From Owenia fusiformis (Eukaryota; Annelida; Polychaeta; Sabellida; Oweniidae), in NCBI GenBank assembly GCA_903813345.2, contig CAIIXF020000006.1, positions 15,192,348-15,256,347 on the forward strand: a stretch of 64,000 bases of DNA. The letters are read 5' to 3'. The notes under the pieces are model-generated. The model did not search any database. It was not told where the DNA came from and saw nothing but the letters and a program-made list of their open reading frames with translations. Each line of letters starts with the position of its first letter. Positions within the stretch are counted from its first letter, which is position 1. Shown piece after piece: positions 36,701-47,793 of this stretch. Position numbers and translations under genes: made by a program.

Positions 36701-39700
36701 TATATGAAATAATAAATAAATGCTTGGTATTTTAGCCAAATCTTGCATATTTTGTATATAATGTTATATTACATATGATAATATTTGACATACATTAATG
36801 AGAGAGAAGGCATTGTGTGTAAAAATAATGCATTTATGTACAAACTACAAACTTTACTTAACAATAAATGACAAAACAGGAAGTGACAAAACATGTGGCA
36901 TTTTTTAGACATTTTTTGAACAAAGATAACAGAGTTCTGTTTTGACCTCCAGACAATTCAAATAGTTCCACATATCATTTACAGGACCAGGATCACAATG
37001 TTAAAGTTAATTCTGCTCATGGTTTAATTACGACTCTTAAGTTTGAAATTAGGCTTAATGTGCCGTGGAACTTAACAGGAAATGACAAAACAGGAAGTGA
37101 CAAAACATGGGCTTTTTTAGACAGTTTTTAAACAAAGATAACAGAGTTCTGTTTTGACCTCCAGTCAATTCAAATAGTTCCACATATCATTTACAGGACC
37201 AGGATCACAATGTACATGGTCAGAATGACTCTAAAAATGATGAAATAACTTTTTCAGCCCCCTGAAAATGTGAACGGAAAGTAGCTAATAGTAGGAGCTT
37301 GTGGAAAGGTCACTGATCAGAATCTTTTGAAATTTTCAGAAAATGTGCCCCGTATATTGCTCTAAATAATACAATCTTTAAAAAAGTGACATCATTCGTA
37401 GAAAAAGCAAAAATATGAAAAAACTGAATTGAAATGCCATCTATTTTCCTTTTTATGATCGCCATTTTTGTTTCAGACAATTTTCTAAAATTTCGAACAT
37501 TTTATCAGTTAGAGCAATATATTGGGTACATTTTCTGGAAAATTCAAAAGATTCTGATCAGTGACCTTTCCTGAGGGGCTACTTTTAGCTATTATTTAGT
37601 CACATTTTCAGAGGGCTGAAAAAGTTATTTCATCAAGTTTAGGGCCATTCTGACCATGTACATTGTGATCCTGGTCCTGTATTGATATGTGGAACTATTT
37701 GAATTGACTGGAGGTCAAAACAGAACTCTGTTATCTTTGTTTAAAAACTGTCTAAAAAAAGCCCATGTTTTGTCACTTCCTGTTTTGTCATTTCCTGTTA
37801 AGTTCCACGGCACATTAAGCCTAATTTCAAACTTAAGAGTCGTAATTAAACCATGAGCAAAATTAACTTTAACTTTTGAACTATATTTTGGATTTAAAAT
37901 TCTGGCTGTTATGCACATGAATATAATGAGTGATTTAGTTGTTAATGATATCAATATTAAATGGTTCGTAATTAATGATGTGGACTTATTTGATCTATGG
38001 CAACTGCACTTCGGCCATAGCTTCCCAAAATCGAGAGAAATATGGAGCACAAAATATAGGGATAAGCAGTGCGATATAGATTTTCTATGATTTTGTGAAG
38101 CTATAGCTGCCGTAGAGCAAATGTGACCAAGGCTTAAAACTCGCCATGGTTTCATACATTTTTACATAACATGCCTCTTTTCTAAATTGTTCACATCAAA
38201 AATTGTATATATATTAGCAATGTTTAGGTAAAGTATCACTGCAAATTGACAATCTACCCACTCAGCTGAATGTACTTAAATGTTATTGAAAATTCCAGTA
38301 AGTGCAAGGCAATTAACATTGTGCGTCATCCAAAAGATGCAGCATACAGTTTCTTCAAGCATGAATCAGTAGCGTATGTATATGGATATGATGGGACATG
38401 GGAAGGTTACATGCCTATGTGGTTGAAAGGAGAAAGTAAGACAGGCAGTATTTTTTAAACATTGTTTAAAGGCAGCATCAGATCTATATGGGTGACAAAA
38501 TTTCAAGCAATTTTTATAATTGACCTACCAATTTATTCCTTACAATATCAAATACAATATCTCCCAAAAGATTCACAATATGTTATAAATTGGTGAAGTT
38601 ATGAATGATTCAAAGTGCAAAAATAGGTGGAAAATGTTTAAATTCTCCCAAATAATAGAAAAAATAATACATTACTGTAAAAATCTTTAGTTTTCCTTGA
38701 ATAAAGTATGCACTTTTGTGATTTTTAGAAAAGAGACATGACAAGGAATGACATGAGCCAAAAATATTCTAAAATTGAGACAATTTTGTTTAGCCTGCTT
38801 GGTATATCTGATTCTCTCTTTAAATAATGATTTCCTTTATTCATAGTATGACCTCTATTTGTAATGTTGTAACCTTCTAACTCACATCTTCATTTACTCA
38901 ACTCCCGACAGTCGAGGATGTCTTAAGTGAAATAAAATAATAAACAATACAAAATGCAAATTGTTATTTCAATGTTTCATAAAAAATCCTTTATTAAGGA
39001 GATCAAAGTCATCAAATTATTGCTATCTCTGAACCGGGTCATACTGATAATCCTAATGTATATATGTTATAGTAGCATGGAATGATTGGTTCAAGCATGT
39101 ACAAGCATACACAAAATTAAGGGAAAGCGTTGACATGCTATTCCTCACTTATGAAGGAATCAAAGAGGTCAGTAAAACATTTTATGTTACAATATACATG
39201 GTGTCCAGGAAATTTCTTAAAATTAAGAGTATTTGTATCTTTACAACCTGTACACCCTGTATATTTCTGGTTGTTCAAAAGTTTGCAAAAGATGATGATC
39301 ATACATCCCTGGAAATGGGATTTGGGCTCACATTGATCAACATGTTAGTCGCATCAACAATATCTAATATAAGACTTAATATTGTGAGGTATCTCTACAA
39401 GAGAGTTCATATAAATGGGTTTCACAACAAAAGCAACTTCATGTTTCTCTTTTTAAATGTTGACCCTTCTGACTAAGGATACACTTGGTACAATAAAGAA
39501 GATAGCTGAGTACATAGGCGTGAGTTGGAGTGAAGAAGATTACCAGCGTATGGTTGATGAAACACATATTGATGTCATACAAAAACGTAATAAAGAATAT
39601 GATGACATGTCCAAAGGTGGACGAGGGGCTGATGTGATGTTCAGAAAAGGTTTGATATACTTTCGAAACATTTGATTCATCAGAAAATATTTGACGATAC

Positions 39701-40215
39701 TGTATGCTGCAAAATACATATTCTTCAAATAACAGTACTGACTCATCTACACTTTGAGTTGATTGAATTTGCATTCAGTAACATGTAAACATTTCTTTTT
39801 TATATATGATAAACTATTTATTTCATGACATTTAGACCATATGGATCGTATGTCAAAGGTACATAAAGTAATCCTAAAACAAAGTATGAATATTACTAAT
39901 GTAAATAGTTTTTTGATTGATCAACATAAAGCAATTGTTGTTCTACTGACAAAACATTAACATCCCCAAATTTGACCCAGCAATTCTTTAGTCATCTAAG
40001 AAATTGCCCTCTTATCATTATCATATTCTTATGATAATGGATTTGTCTTTCCCGTTAAGCATTGGCCCAACAAAATTGATTATTTTCTTATTTCAGGGAA
40101 GGTGGGTGCGTGGAAACAACACTTCACTGTAGCACAGAATGAGCTGTTTAATAAAGTTTACAAGGAACGGATGAAGGGATTTCCATTTATCTATGATGAC
40201 TTGCTGGACTCATAA
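33734..40215 (+). CDS. Cytosolic sulfotransferase A (SULT family), complete
   Basis: Six exons with canonical borders: 33734-33947, 36355-36535, 38299-38435, 39073-39167, 39478-39649, 40097-40215 (918 bases, 305 aa, TAA). It transfers the sulfonate of PAPS to a hydroxyl or amine of a small acceptor, which cannot be told from sequence. Family landmarks: 5'-phosphosulfate loop F-P-R-S-G-Q-H-W at 68-75, catalytic His in RTHQLP (His120), RHPKD at 141-145 with Ser149 for the 3'-phosphate, FRKG at 264-267, and a dimer motif K-x3-T-V-x3-E at 273-282. No signal peptide or membrane segment, so cytosolic. Length is normal for SULTs (about 285-305). The ATG at 33734 matches starts of genes B, C and D (MAD/MAE). 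Unusual: QH replaces the common TT after PRSG. Introns 1-3 hold several repeats. Confidence 0.93.
35111..35691. mobile_element. Foldback MITE in intron 1 of gene A
   Basis: Inverted arms of roughly 130-150 bases: left from CAGGGTGTTTCATATGTATG (35111), right ending near 35691. Both contain ATTGCCACCTTGTCATG-type and AAGTTACATAAGATTGCAAAG-type blocks in opposite orientation. The centre has only chance frames. Confidence 0.7.
37001..37872. mobile_element. Large foldback repeat in intron 2 of gene A
   Basis: Arms of about 370 bases (37001-37372 and 37505-37872) are near-perfect inverse copies, separated by about 130 bases. A partial direct copy precedes it at about 36866-37000. The same family occurs at 31870-32200. 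The transcript would form a long hairpin within the intron. Confidence 0.8.
38465..38830. repeat. Interspersed repeat, copy 2 (inverted)
   Basis: Inverse copy of the element at 29800-30190, in intron 3 of gene A, ending near AGATTCTCTCTTTAAA-type sequence. Confidence 0.65.
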
Positions 40216-41178
40216 AACTAGATAACATAGTACTGCATCATTAATGCTTTAATGCATTTGAATCAAAAGAGATGACCATACATGTATTTCTTATCACTTT
40301 TGTAAAGGCATGTGCCATTAGGAAAGTTCAAATTAGAGACTACAGCCATTGAGCTTGAATTGAATTTGAAATATTTTAAAATGGACTTATCTAGGAAGAT
40401 CAACATCATAAGTATCCAAGATAAGTGTCCAATATGTATTTAAATGAGAATTGATAATATTTCAGGATAATATTGCAAGCAACAATTTTAAGACTCTTGT
40501 GTCCATTTTTGGAACCGTCATAACTTACTATTTGGTCACAAAACATACTTATGCTTATATATCTGACCAAAAACAGAAGATGTGACTCATTCAGTTTTCA
40601 TCCAGTATTTTTCCTTATCCATCTCGAAGCCGTTTAAATGCAACAATATTTTAAAGAAATATAAATTACAATGGTGTATGCACCTTGCACAATGCTGTAA
40701 TGTATCTCTCTGATATACTATTTTTAAGATGTCCATCTGGTTCCAATGTGGCAAAACAAAAATCACTGTTAAATTGAAACTCAGAATTTACGGCCCTGTT
40801 AACCTTACTCATTTAAATATGACTTTTATTATTTATAAATATAATAATGCCACTTTGTGATCAATCCTTTAATTGATTGCTGCATCTTCTGTGGATACAT
40901 GATTGAAATCCTGCATGCACTACATAAAAGGTTATAGCCAAAGATATGGACTTTTTAGGACGACACTCTACATGTATTTACCAATAATTTATCACAATCA
41001 CTTATTTACCAGAATATATTTCATATACGAAACTTTGTTTTTCATTTCAATCCTTAAAAAGGATCAGGTTGTCCAAAAGTACAATTAGAGAAACCCCTCT
41101 GGTATTTTTGTGTTATATTATGGAAAACAAGTATTTCTATCGACTTACCAATGTTTTGGCAACGCCAAAGCGTAGCGA
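40216..41178. other. Downstream flank of gene A
   Basis: Probably begins with the 3' untranslated region of gene A. No further gene seen; ends at the left terminus of the next repeat element. Confidence 0.4.
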
Positions 41179-42035
41179 ATCCCATCGAACAGTCATGGCT
41201 GGCATATTTACAAACAAAGAATATAGCACAAATGGCAGCCATTTTTCAAAATGGCCACCTTCTAACATTAGACAGTGTCATCAGACAGTGTGCCATGCTT
41301 ATAGTATTCACATACCAAATATGAACAAAATCACTCCACTACTTTTCGAGTTATAGTAAAATATGTTAAAATGGCGGCCATTTTGAAAAATGGCCACCTT
41401 CTACCAAAAGTGTCATTAGACAGTGTGCCATGCTTATAGTATTCACATACCAAATATGAACAAATCGCTCCACTACTTTTCGAATTATAGTAAAATATGT
41501 TAAAATGGTGGCCATTTTGAAAAATGGCGGCCATTTTTCAAAACAGCTGCCTTCTACCAAAAGTGTTATTAGACAGTGTGCCATGCTTATAGTATTCACA
41601 TACCAAATGTGAACAAAATCGCTCCACTACTTTTCAAATTACAGCAAAAATCGTAAAATAACGAGTAAAGGTCGCCATTTTTCAAGATGGCTGCCATGTG
41701 CTTCTTTAATATCTACATTTCTAGCTTTATTAATGTCCTATATAATTTTTTTACATTTAAAACATTCCTATAACAGTTTTACATATTGCACCTAAATTAC
41801 TGAAAAATCGGCACTAAAATGGCCACCATTTTTAAATGAGCAGCCATTTTGAAAATCGGCTTTCGAGCAGAACTTCCACCCACATAGAGTATATGTGTAC
41901 AAAATATGAACAAAATCGGGCTAACGGTATTTGAGTTATTGCCCGGACGGACGGACAGACGGACGGACGGACGTACTGACGGTACGGACGGACGGAGGCG
42001 TTCCCTATATCCCTCCGAACTTCGTTCGATGGGAT
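41179..42035. mobile_element. Element with ATCCCATCGAAC termini and ~150-bp units
   Basis: Perfect 12-base inverted termini: ATCCCATCGAAC at 41179-41190 and GTTCGATGGGAT at 42024-42035. Inside are three to four units of about 130-160 bases with ATGGCCACCTTCTACC and ACAGTGTGCCATGCTTATAG, and a GGACGG tract at about 41943-41996 just inside the right end. Same architecture as 17802-19114. Confidence 0.8.
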
Positions 42036-42100
42036 AATAAAAGAAGCGTACTTATATTACTTTTTTACAATATTATTATGGTTATAAAATATGCTGTTAT

Positions 42101-42186
42101 CGTATGGCGCAGTAGGTAGCGCGTCAGACTCTTTTCATCCTGTTGTTTTGTCCAAAGGTGGGGGGGTTCGATTCCCGGCGTGGGCA
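42101..42186 (+). mobile_element. tRNA-derived SINE head or tRNA pseudogene
   Basis: Has a perfect A-box (TGGCGCAGTAGG, about 42104-42115) and B-box (GGTTCGATTCC, 42165-42175) of an RNA polymerase III promoter, with GCGTCAGACTC after the A-box as in Met-type tRNAs. The acceptor ends do not pair and the anticodon stem is broken, so not a working tRNA. A T-rich tail follows. Confidence 0.6.
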
Positions 42187-42189
42187 ATG

Positions 42190-43176
42190 TTTTTTCTTTT
42201 TTCTTTTTTCAATGACAACACATTTTTATCCTTTGGGAATGTTATTTTGATTGCTTTAAAGGGTTTTACAATATAAATAATCTAAAAAAAATTGTATGTT
42301 GTTTAAGACTTATTGTGTTCTAGACATTTGTTTTATCTTTGGTTGTCCTGTTGCTTTTCTCAATATATTGGTAAAACTGTGCTCATGATTTGGTCTCAAA
42401 ATATATCTAAGGTATATATGATGTTATATGAGCAGATATATTAGGACATTACTGGTTGTCCTGGAGAAAAATCCGGGCGATCTGATCCCTTTAAAGTATT
42501 TTCAGATTTGACATCAACCAGATCATGGAGCAGTATACATGTAAATCTGAATTTGACATCAACTGATGGAGTTTGTAAATCCATTTAATTAAGTTTCAAA
42601 TCTTCACTTCCAGGCATGCTAAACTACTAAGTAATACTAAAAGTTAAAAATCCATATTTATTGGGTTGTAGAATCTATTTAATTAGGTTTTGAGTCTTGA
42701 AATATAAGAATTTTCACTTTATATTTGAAATATACACATTTCTCAAAATGGCCATCAGCCATTGTTGCCAACTTTTAGTTTTATGCTACTCTAGATCTGT
42801 AGCTACCCCAAGGATTTCATCTATATAGACTACACACATTGATAATGTTGATGAAAAGTGACATTTCAGCTTGAGAACATAGTACTACGCTACAAGTAAA
42901 AAAAATGATATACATGCTCTTGGGACTGGAGGAAAGTTTCCTTGTTCACAGGTTTTCCTTATAAAGAGAGGCCGCACTTTCAGTAAACTCAAGCTTATCG
43001 AATAAGCATGTTTTTACATATATGGGCATTGATTGATTGTACCAATGCCGACCCCATACTTGGTTGCTTGACCTTGTTGTGACATCTTAGAAGATGTATG
43101 AAGGTCTCCCACCTCCCTCCATTGGCTGAGGGTGAGAATGTTGATTTTAGCTGCTGCTGTTGGCATCTGATGATGT
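42190..43176. other. Intergenic DNA without genes
   Basis: A short GTTCACAGGTTTTCC motif at about 42945 also appears in the minisatellite at 52705-52905. Nothing else recognised. Confidence 0.35.
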
Positions 43177-43459
43177 CTACACAGCAAATATTTCCCAAGG
43201 TTGAATCAATGTTGATGGCAAATCAGGGTTGATTCAAGCTTGATATCAAGCTTGATTCAACATTGAAAAACCTCAATGCTGAATCAACCTTAAAATCAAG
43301 CTTGATTAAACATTGATATTCTCAAGCTTGAATCAAGCCTGAAAAATCAACACTGAATCAAGCTTGAGATTTTCAAGCCAAAATCTACAATGAATCAAGC
43401 ATGAATCAATGTTGATTTTCTCAAGCTTGATTTTTTCAGGCTTATTCAAGCTTGAGGAC

Positions 43460-43685
43460 ATATTTCAGATTTTTTCAACTTTATTTTCAAATTTTTTTCA
43501 AACTTTTTTTTTCAAATTTTTTTTTCGAAGTTTTGCAATTTTTTTCAAAATCTTTTTTCAACTTTTTTTCCAAAAATTTTTTTTCAATTTTTTTTCGAAT
43601 TTTTGCACTTTTTTCAAAATCTTTTTTCAGCTTTTTTTCCAAAAATTTTTTCAATTTGTTTTTCAAATTAAAAAAAAAAATTAAC
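43460..43685. repeat. T-rich low-complexity tract
   Basis: Runs of T broken by CAAA, CAAC and CGAA. Phe-rich frames in it on the plus strand and Lys-rich ones on the minus strand are artefacts of composition. Confidence 0.9.
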
Positions 43686-43799
43686 ATTTCTTTTCAATAA
43701 CCTGATGCGGGATATGCTCGGAAGCCAGGGAATATGGCGGGAGATATGGAGGTTCTGGATATGGAAACCTCAAAATCAGGATTACAGTATATCTACACT

Positions 43800-43995
43800 G
43801 CCAAAATAACTCCACGCTAAATCAGCGCTAATCTTTTTTGGCGCTAATTTAGCGCCGAATTGGTACAAATAATGTTTGTGTGGAATTAGCGCTAATAAAT
43901 CAGTACCAAATCAGTACAAACCTCAGTTAGTGCGAAATCAGCACTAACTTAGCAGTGCTTATTTAGTGCTAAGTTAGTGCTGATTTAGCACTAAC
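43800..43995. repeat. Subterminal TTAGCGCTAA / TTAGTGCTAA cluster
   Basis: A dozen or so short near-palindromic motifs in about 190 bases, such as AGCGCTAA, TTAGCGCC, TTAGTGCTGATTTAGC. Such clusters are often transposase binding sites near element ends; that role is inferred. Confidence 0.6.
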
Positions 43996-44204
43996 AAAAC
44001 TTATATTTTTTCTGACTATTATTACAGTATTATTGATTGAATTAAGCAATATTGATATTACTTATTTAGAGTTTGAAATATTTTATTATAAATAACATTC
44101 ATTATTGTGATTTCTTCATTGAGTTTGACATCTTAGGGAAATCCCTGGGAAATCCCCTTGAACTTTTGACCTATGACGTCACACATTCTATGACTCATAC
44201 AGGA

Positions 44205-44511
44205 ACAAGGAGGATTGGCTCCCAGGATCGAAACTCGATATTTTCCAACAATGAAAACGTCGAAATGTCGTTATTTTCTGAAATTAAAACCGACTATAAA
44301 TTCAAAATAAACAGTTCAAAAGATTCGAACCAATATCTCGATCATTTCTTGTGAGTTTTGGAATTTTTCGTTTGGAAATAAGACCAAAATTCACGATTTA
44401 AATGTTGAAGTGAACAAAATGGCGGCTGTTTGAATTCGAATTTTGTATTACGACATACCCATATATGGGACAGAATATCGGTGGTGCACTCTGGGAGCCA
44501 ATCCTCCTTGT
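44205..44511. repeat. 21-base inverted repeat flanking a possible 5' region
   Basis: Arms at 44205-44225 and 44491-44511 are exact inverses (core GGAGGATTGGCTCCC). Between them lie ordinary sequence and an AAAATGGCGGC start-like motif whose frame stops after a few codons. Confidence 0.7.
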
Positions 44512-45158
44512 ACAGGAAGTTTGAGAAGCCACATATTTTGAATTTTGATTTCTGTGCCAGTCTCTGCCATCTGTCTGCAATTTTCACTTGTAAGTATATA
44601 TTTGATTGTTTTGTTATGAATAAATGAGCATATGTTAGGTGCACCTATTATATAGAAGACTTTCAAATACCAGATAGGCTCTATGGGATAGGCTAGGGTG
44701 AAATTCAAAGATAGATCTAAAAATAAATTCAGGAGAAATTGAAAAAAAATTTCAAAGTCACTGAAAGTCTTGTCTTAAAAGTCCAGGGCATAGGCTAGTT
44801 CTTTGGAGTTTTAAAAAAGATATTTATAATCTGCAATGCATAACATTTTCTGAATGAAGCCAGACATGGGCCAAAATCCTGGCCAAAATGTAATTTCTGA
44901 GTGATATTTCTAGGCTACCTTTTTATTTTATAGACTTGATGTTGGCATTGGTCAGATGTTGGCATATCATGAGGAGTGAAGGCAGTGAAGAATACAATAA
45001 TTACATAATCAATGGATGGAGGGCCATGTATCAGCAATGTGGAATGCAACCGGGAATAGCTATTTAGGCTAAGTGCGTAGAGTAAACGTTTTACAGTTTT
45101 ATGAAATCTAGGCTAATAATAATTTATTTTGCTTATTCAGCGTATCGTTGGAATCGTG

Positions 45159-45560
45159 CCCCCATGTCATATCACCATGTTCATTTCACATCACCATGTT
45201 CCCATGTTATATCACCATGTTCATTTCATATCACGATGTTCCCATGTTAGATCACAATGTTCATGTCATATCACCATGCTCCCATGTTATATCACCATGT
45301 TCATGTCATATCACCATGATCCCATGTTATATCACCATGTTCATTTCATATCACCATGTACCCTTTTATATCACCACGTTCATTTCATATCACCATGTTC
45401 CCATGTTATGTCACCATGTTCATTTCATATTACCTGCTCCCATGTTATGTCACCATGTTCATTTCATATTACCTGCTCCCATGTTATATCACCATGTTTG
45501 TTTTATATCATCATGCCCCAATGTTATATCACCATTCATTTCATCATGCTACCATGTTCA
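45159..45560. repeat. Minisatellite of ~20/40-bp units
   Basis: Alternating ATATCACCATGTTCATTTC and ATATCACCATGTTCCCATGTT half-units, about ten 40-base units. Frames through it translate to His/Met/Ser repeats and are not counted as genes. Confidence 0.9.
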
Positions 45561-45906
45561 TAACCTTATTATGCCCTCATGTCATATCACCAATTCAACA
45601 TGTTAATAGCCTATGCTTCCTCACAGGGCTATAATGAAATTGTAAATATGTCAACCCTAACTATGACAAAATAATCTAGCATTATATATTAACTTTTGGC
45701 CCCTGTTAAAATATTATAAACAATTTGTGTATGCAAACTGAATTCTCTGTTCAAAGATATTATTTCGAACTTTAATTTACATTAACTATTATGGTAAGCA
45801 AATCTGCCAATGTTCATAGAAAACTATATTTTCAGGTAACTGTTATCAGTTATAACAACAAAAAGCTTGTGGGGGTGGAGCAAAAACCCAAAAGGATGGT
45901 TAAACT

Positions 45907-47125
45907 ATGAACAACTTTCACGAGGTATGTATTGATTTATCAAATTAATTGATTAATTCACAATTAAGATGCACCAAAAGGGCAAGCATATGCAGGGTAA
46001 AACATTACTACACCTAAGAAGAGCTGTATTTAGTAACATTCCAACTGGCACCTCTTCAGAAGAGGATGTGCAGCAATGCCTCATGGCAATGGTGAGTATT
46101 ATAGCATTGGAAAATACAATTATTAGAACAGGTTCAATGATGCAGTCGTGTTTTTAATCTATATTTGCAATGGAACATCCATTCTTATTGACATTCTCAG
46201 GATTTATTCTGGAGACAATTTCCAACTTGTAAATTAAATATTGTATCAAAATTCATAATCTTATGATTTTGATAGCTTTTTTTAAAAACACTTCAGTGTC
46301 AATAAAATACAGTTTTCCATGTTGGAAATTGCCTCCAGAATGAATCTTAAAAATTTCAAGAAGAATAGTTGTTCCATTGAAGTTATCTGGGGTACTATAC
46401 ACTATACAGCCTAAAGGTGATCTAGTTAATATATCCATTGAAGAATCAGTTAATTAACAATGAACATTTAACAATAATTTGAAAAGTAGGCCTAATGTGA
46501 AATAACTTCTTTGAATGTGTCAACAAATGTAAAGATAGACATTGAGAGCGTGGAAGCATTCACTTTCCTTTTCTGAATGGTGCATACAAAGGGCATTTTG
46601 AATATGGAATCAAATACTTCTTTCAGAGGAAGGCAACAGATATGTCCCAATTATGGGAAAGTGTAGAAGGCAACAAAGGCCTAAAGGATTCAACATCCTT
46701 CTTTGAGGATGTCAAAGGATTTGCTCAACGGTAAGTGTAAATGGGCAATATGGACTTTTTAAACTTATTTAATTTACACACTTCTAATAAATACAACTTT
46801 TGTAATTCCTATATATGGTGCCCTATATGCCAGCAATCTTACTCCAATGGTAATAGAATTCAAAATTATTGAACTTGATAAATATTATTTTTTTTACCTT
46901 TGAAGTCTACACATTGAGTCAAAAGTAATAAAGATAACATGATAAGTAATAATAATAGAAGGCTTATGCATAATTTTGTAATAATATTGGTAAAGAATAT
47001 TATACTTACAGTGTATTAATGTATAGGACATTCATAATTCCAGTTACCACACAAGATGGGAGGACCTTAAAAAGATCCAAACAGAAGCCATCGCGATGAC
47101 AAATGCAAGGACTTCAGACGAATAG
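45907..47125 (+). CDS. Small spliced gene inside the 4.6-kb element, 108 aa, unknown
   Basis: Four exons: 45907-45924, 45969-46091, 46627-46730, 47044-47125, with donors GTATGT, GTGAGT, GTAAGT, AG acceptors and consistent phases (0, 0, 2), giving 109 codons ending in TAG. The first intron is only 44 bases. The ATG at 45907 follows an in-frame TAA, which supports it as start, though 45969 also begins with ATG. The product is basic and helical at the start (LLHLRRAVFSNIPTG), acidic in the middle (FFEDVKGFAQR), and ends with YHTRWEDLKKIQTEA, faintly like a SANT/Myb or coiled helix. No known domain assigned. An AATAAA follows at 47316-47321. Position within inverted termini suggests an accessory gene of the element or captured cargo. 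Confidence 0.6.
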
Positions 47126-47315
47126 ACAGTAGTATATCCTTCTGTGCTGCAACTTTGACAATATTATAGAGACTGCTGATCATTTCCGAAACAAATGTGT
47201 TCCTTTGTTACACAAATACTTAAAGAGAGAATCGCAGAGATAGCGAGCAGGCCAAATAGATATACTATTCTAGTAGTACTTACATACTAAATTCAATGTA
47301 AATAAGTTATGGGAA

Positions 47316-47321
47316 AATAAA
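47316..47321 (+). terminator. Polyadenylation signal of the 45907-47125 gene
   Basis: AATAAA about 190 bases after the stop codon, inside the same element. Confidence 0.45.
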
Positions 47322-47793
47322 TATAATATATATTTCGATAAAATTGTGTGTTTATTATGTTTTTGAATAAAAAAAACATAGAATTAGCATTAAACATCTT
47401 CTAACTTAATTAGCTTGTTTCAAGCTTGATTTATTATTAAATCAGTCCTTAATTTAGTATTAATCCTAAACCTTTATTAAGCTTACTTTAAGCTTGATTG
47501 ATCATTAATTCAACCATAATTTTACCCAAAATATCATCAACCTTGATTTAGCATTAATATCCTCAGCCTTGATTAAGCTTATTTTAAGCTTGATTTAACA
47601 TTGATTTAGCCTTGATTTACCCAAAATATTCTCAACCTTGATTTAGCATTGATTTTTTCAAGCCTGAATCAAGCTTGATTCAGCACTGAAATAACCCTTG
47701 GGCAAATATTGCTTTTTCAATGCTTGAGAAGATCAATGTTGAATCAAGGTTGATTTTTTGTTAAATCAACATTGAGAAATGTTTGCTGTGTAG

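Larger units (their letters stand above)
43177..47793. mobile_element. 4.6-kb element with CTACACAGCAAA termini and a gene inside
   Basis: Left terminus CTACACAGCAAATATTTC (43177 on) and right terminus GAAATGTTTGCTGTGTAG (ending 47793) are inverse copies with one mismatch over 18 bases. Flanks read ATGATGT before and TTGATGT after, a possible 7-base target duplication with one mismatch. Both ends carry clustered subterminal motifs (CAAGCTTGATTCAA-like at 43200-43460 and 47390-47790). Inside are a T-rich tract, an array of TTAGCGCTAA-like palindromes, a minisatellite and a spliced gene. Superfamily not recognised. Confidence 0.7.

Noticed and set aside
42101-42186. Functional tRNA
   Set aside because: The A- and B-boxes are good but the acceptor and anticodon stems do not pair.
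43409-43700. Phe-rich and Lys-rich frames
   Set aside because: Pure products of a T-rich low-complexity tract.
44937-45068. Possible exon with a Trp/Tyr-rich frame ending in TAG upstream of the element gene
   Set aside because: It has an acceptor-like start but ends in a stop before the next exon, so it could not be joined to the 108-aa gene.
45129-45634. His/Met/Ser-rich frames up to 152 codons
   Set aside because: They arise from a 40-base minisatellite whose unit is not kept in one frame throughout.
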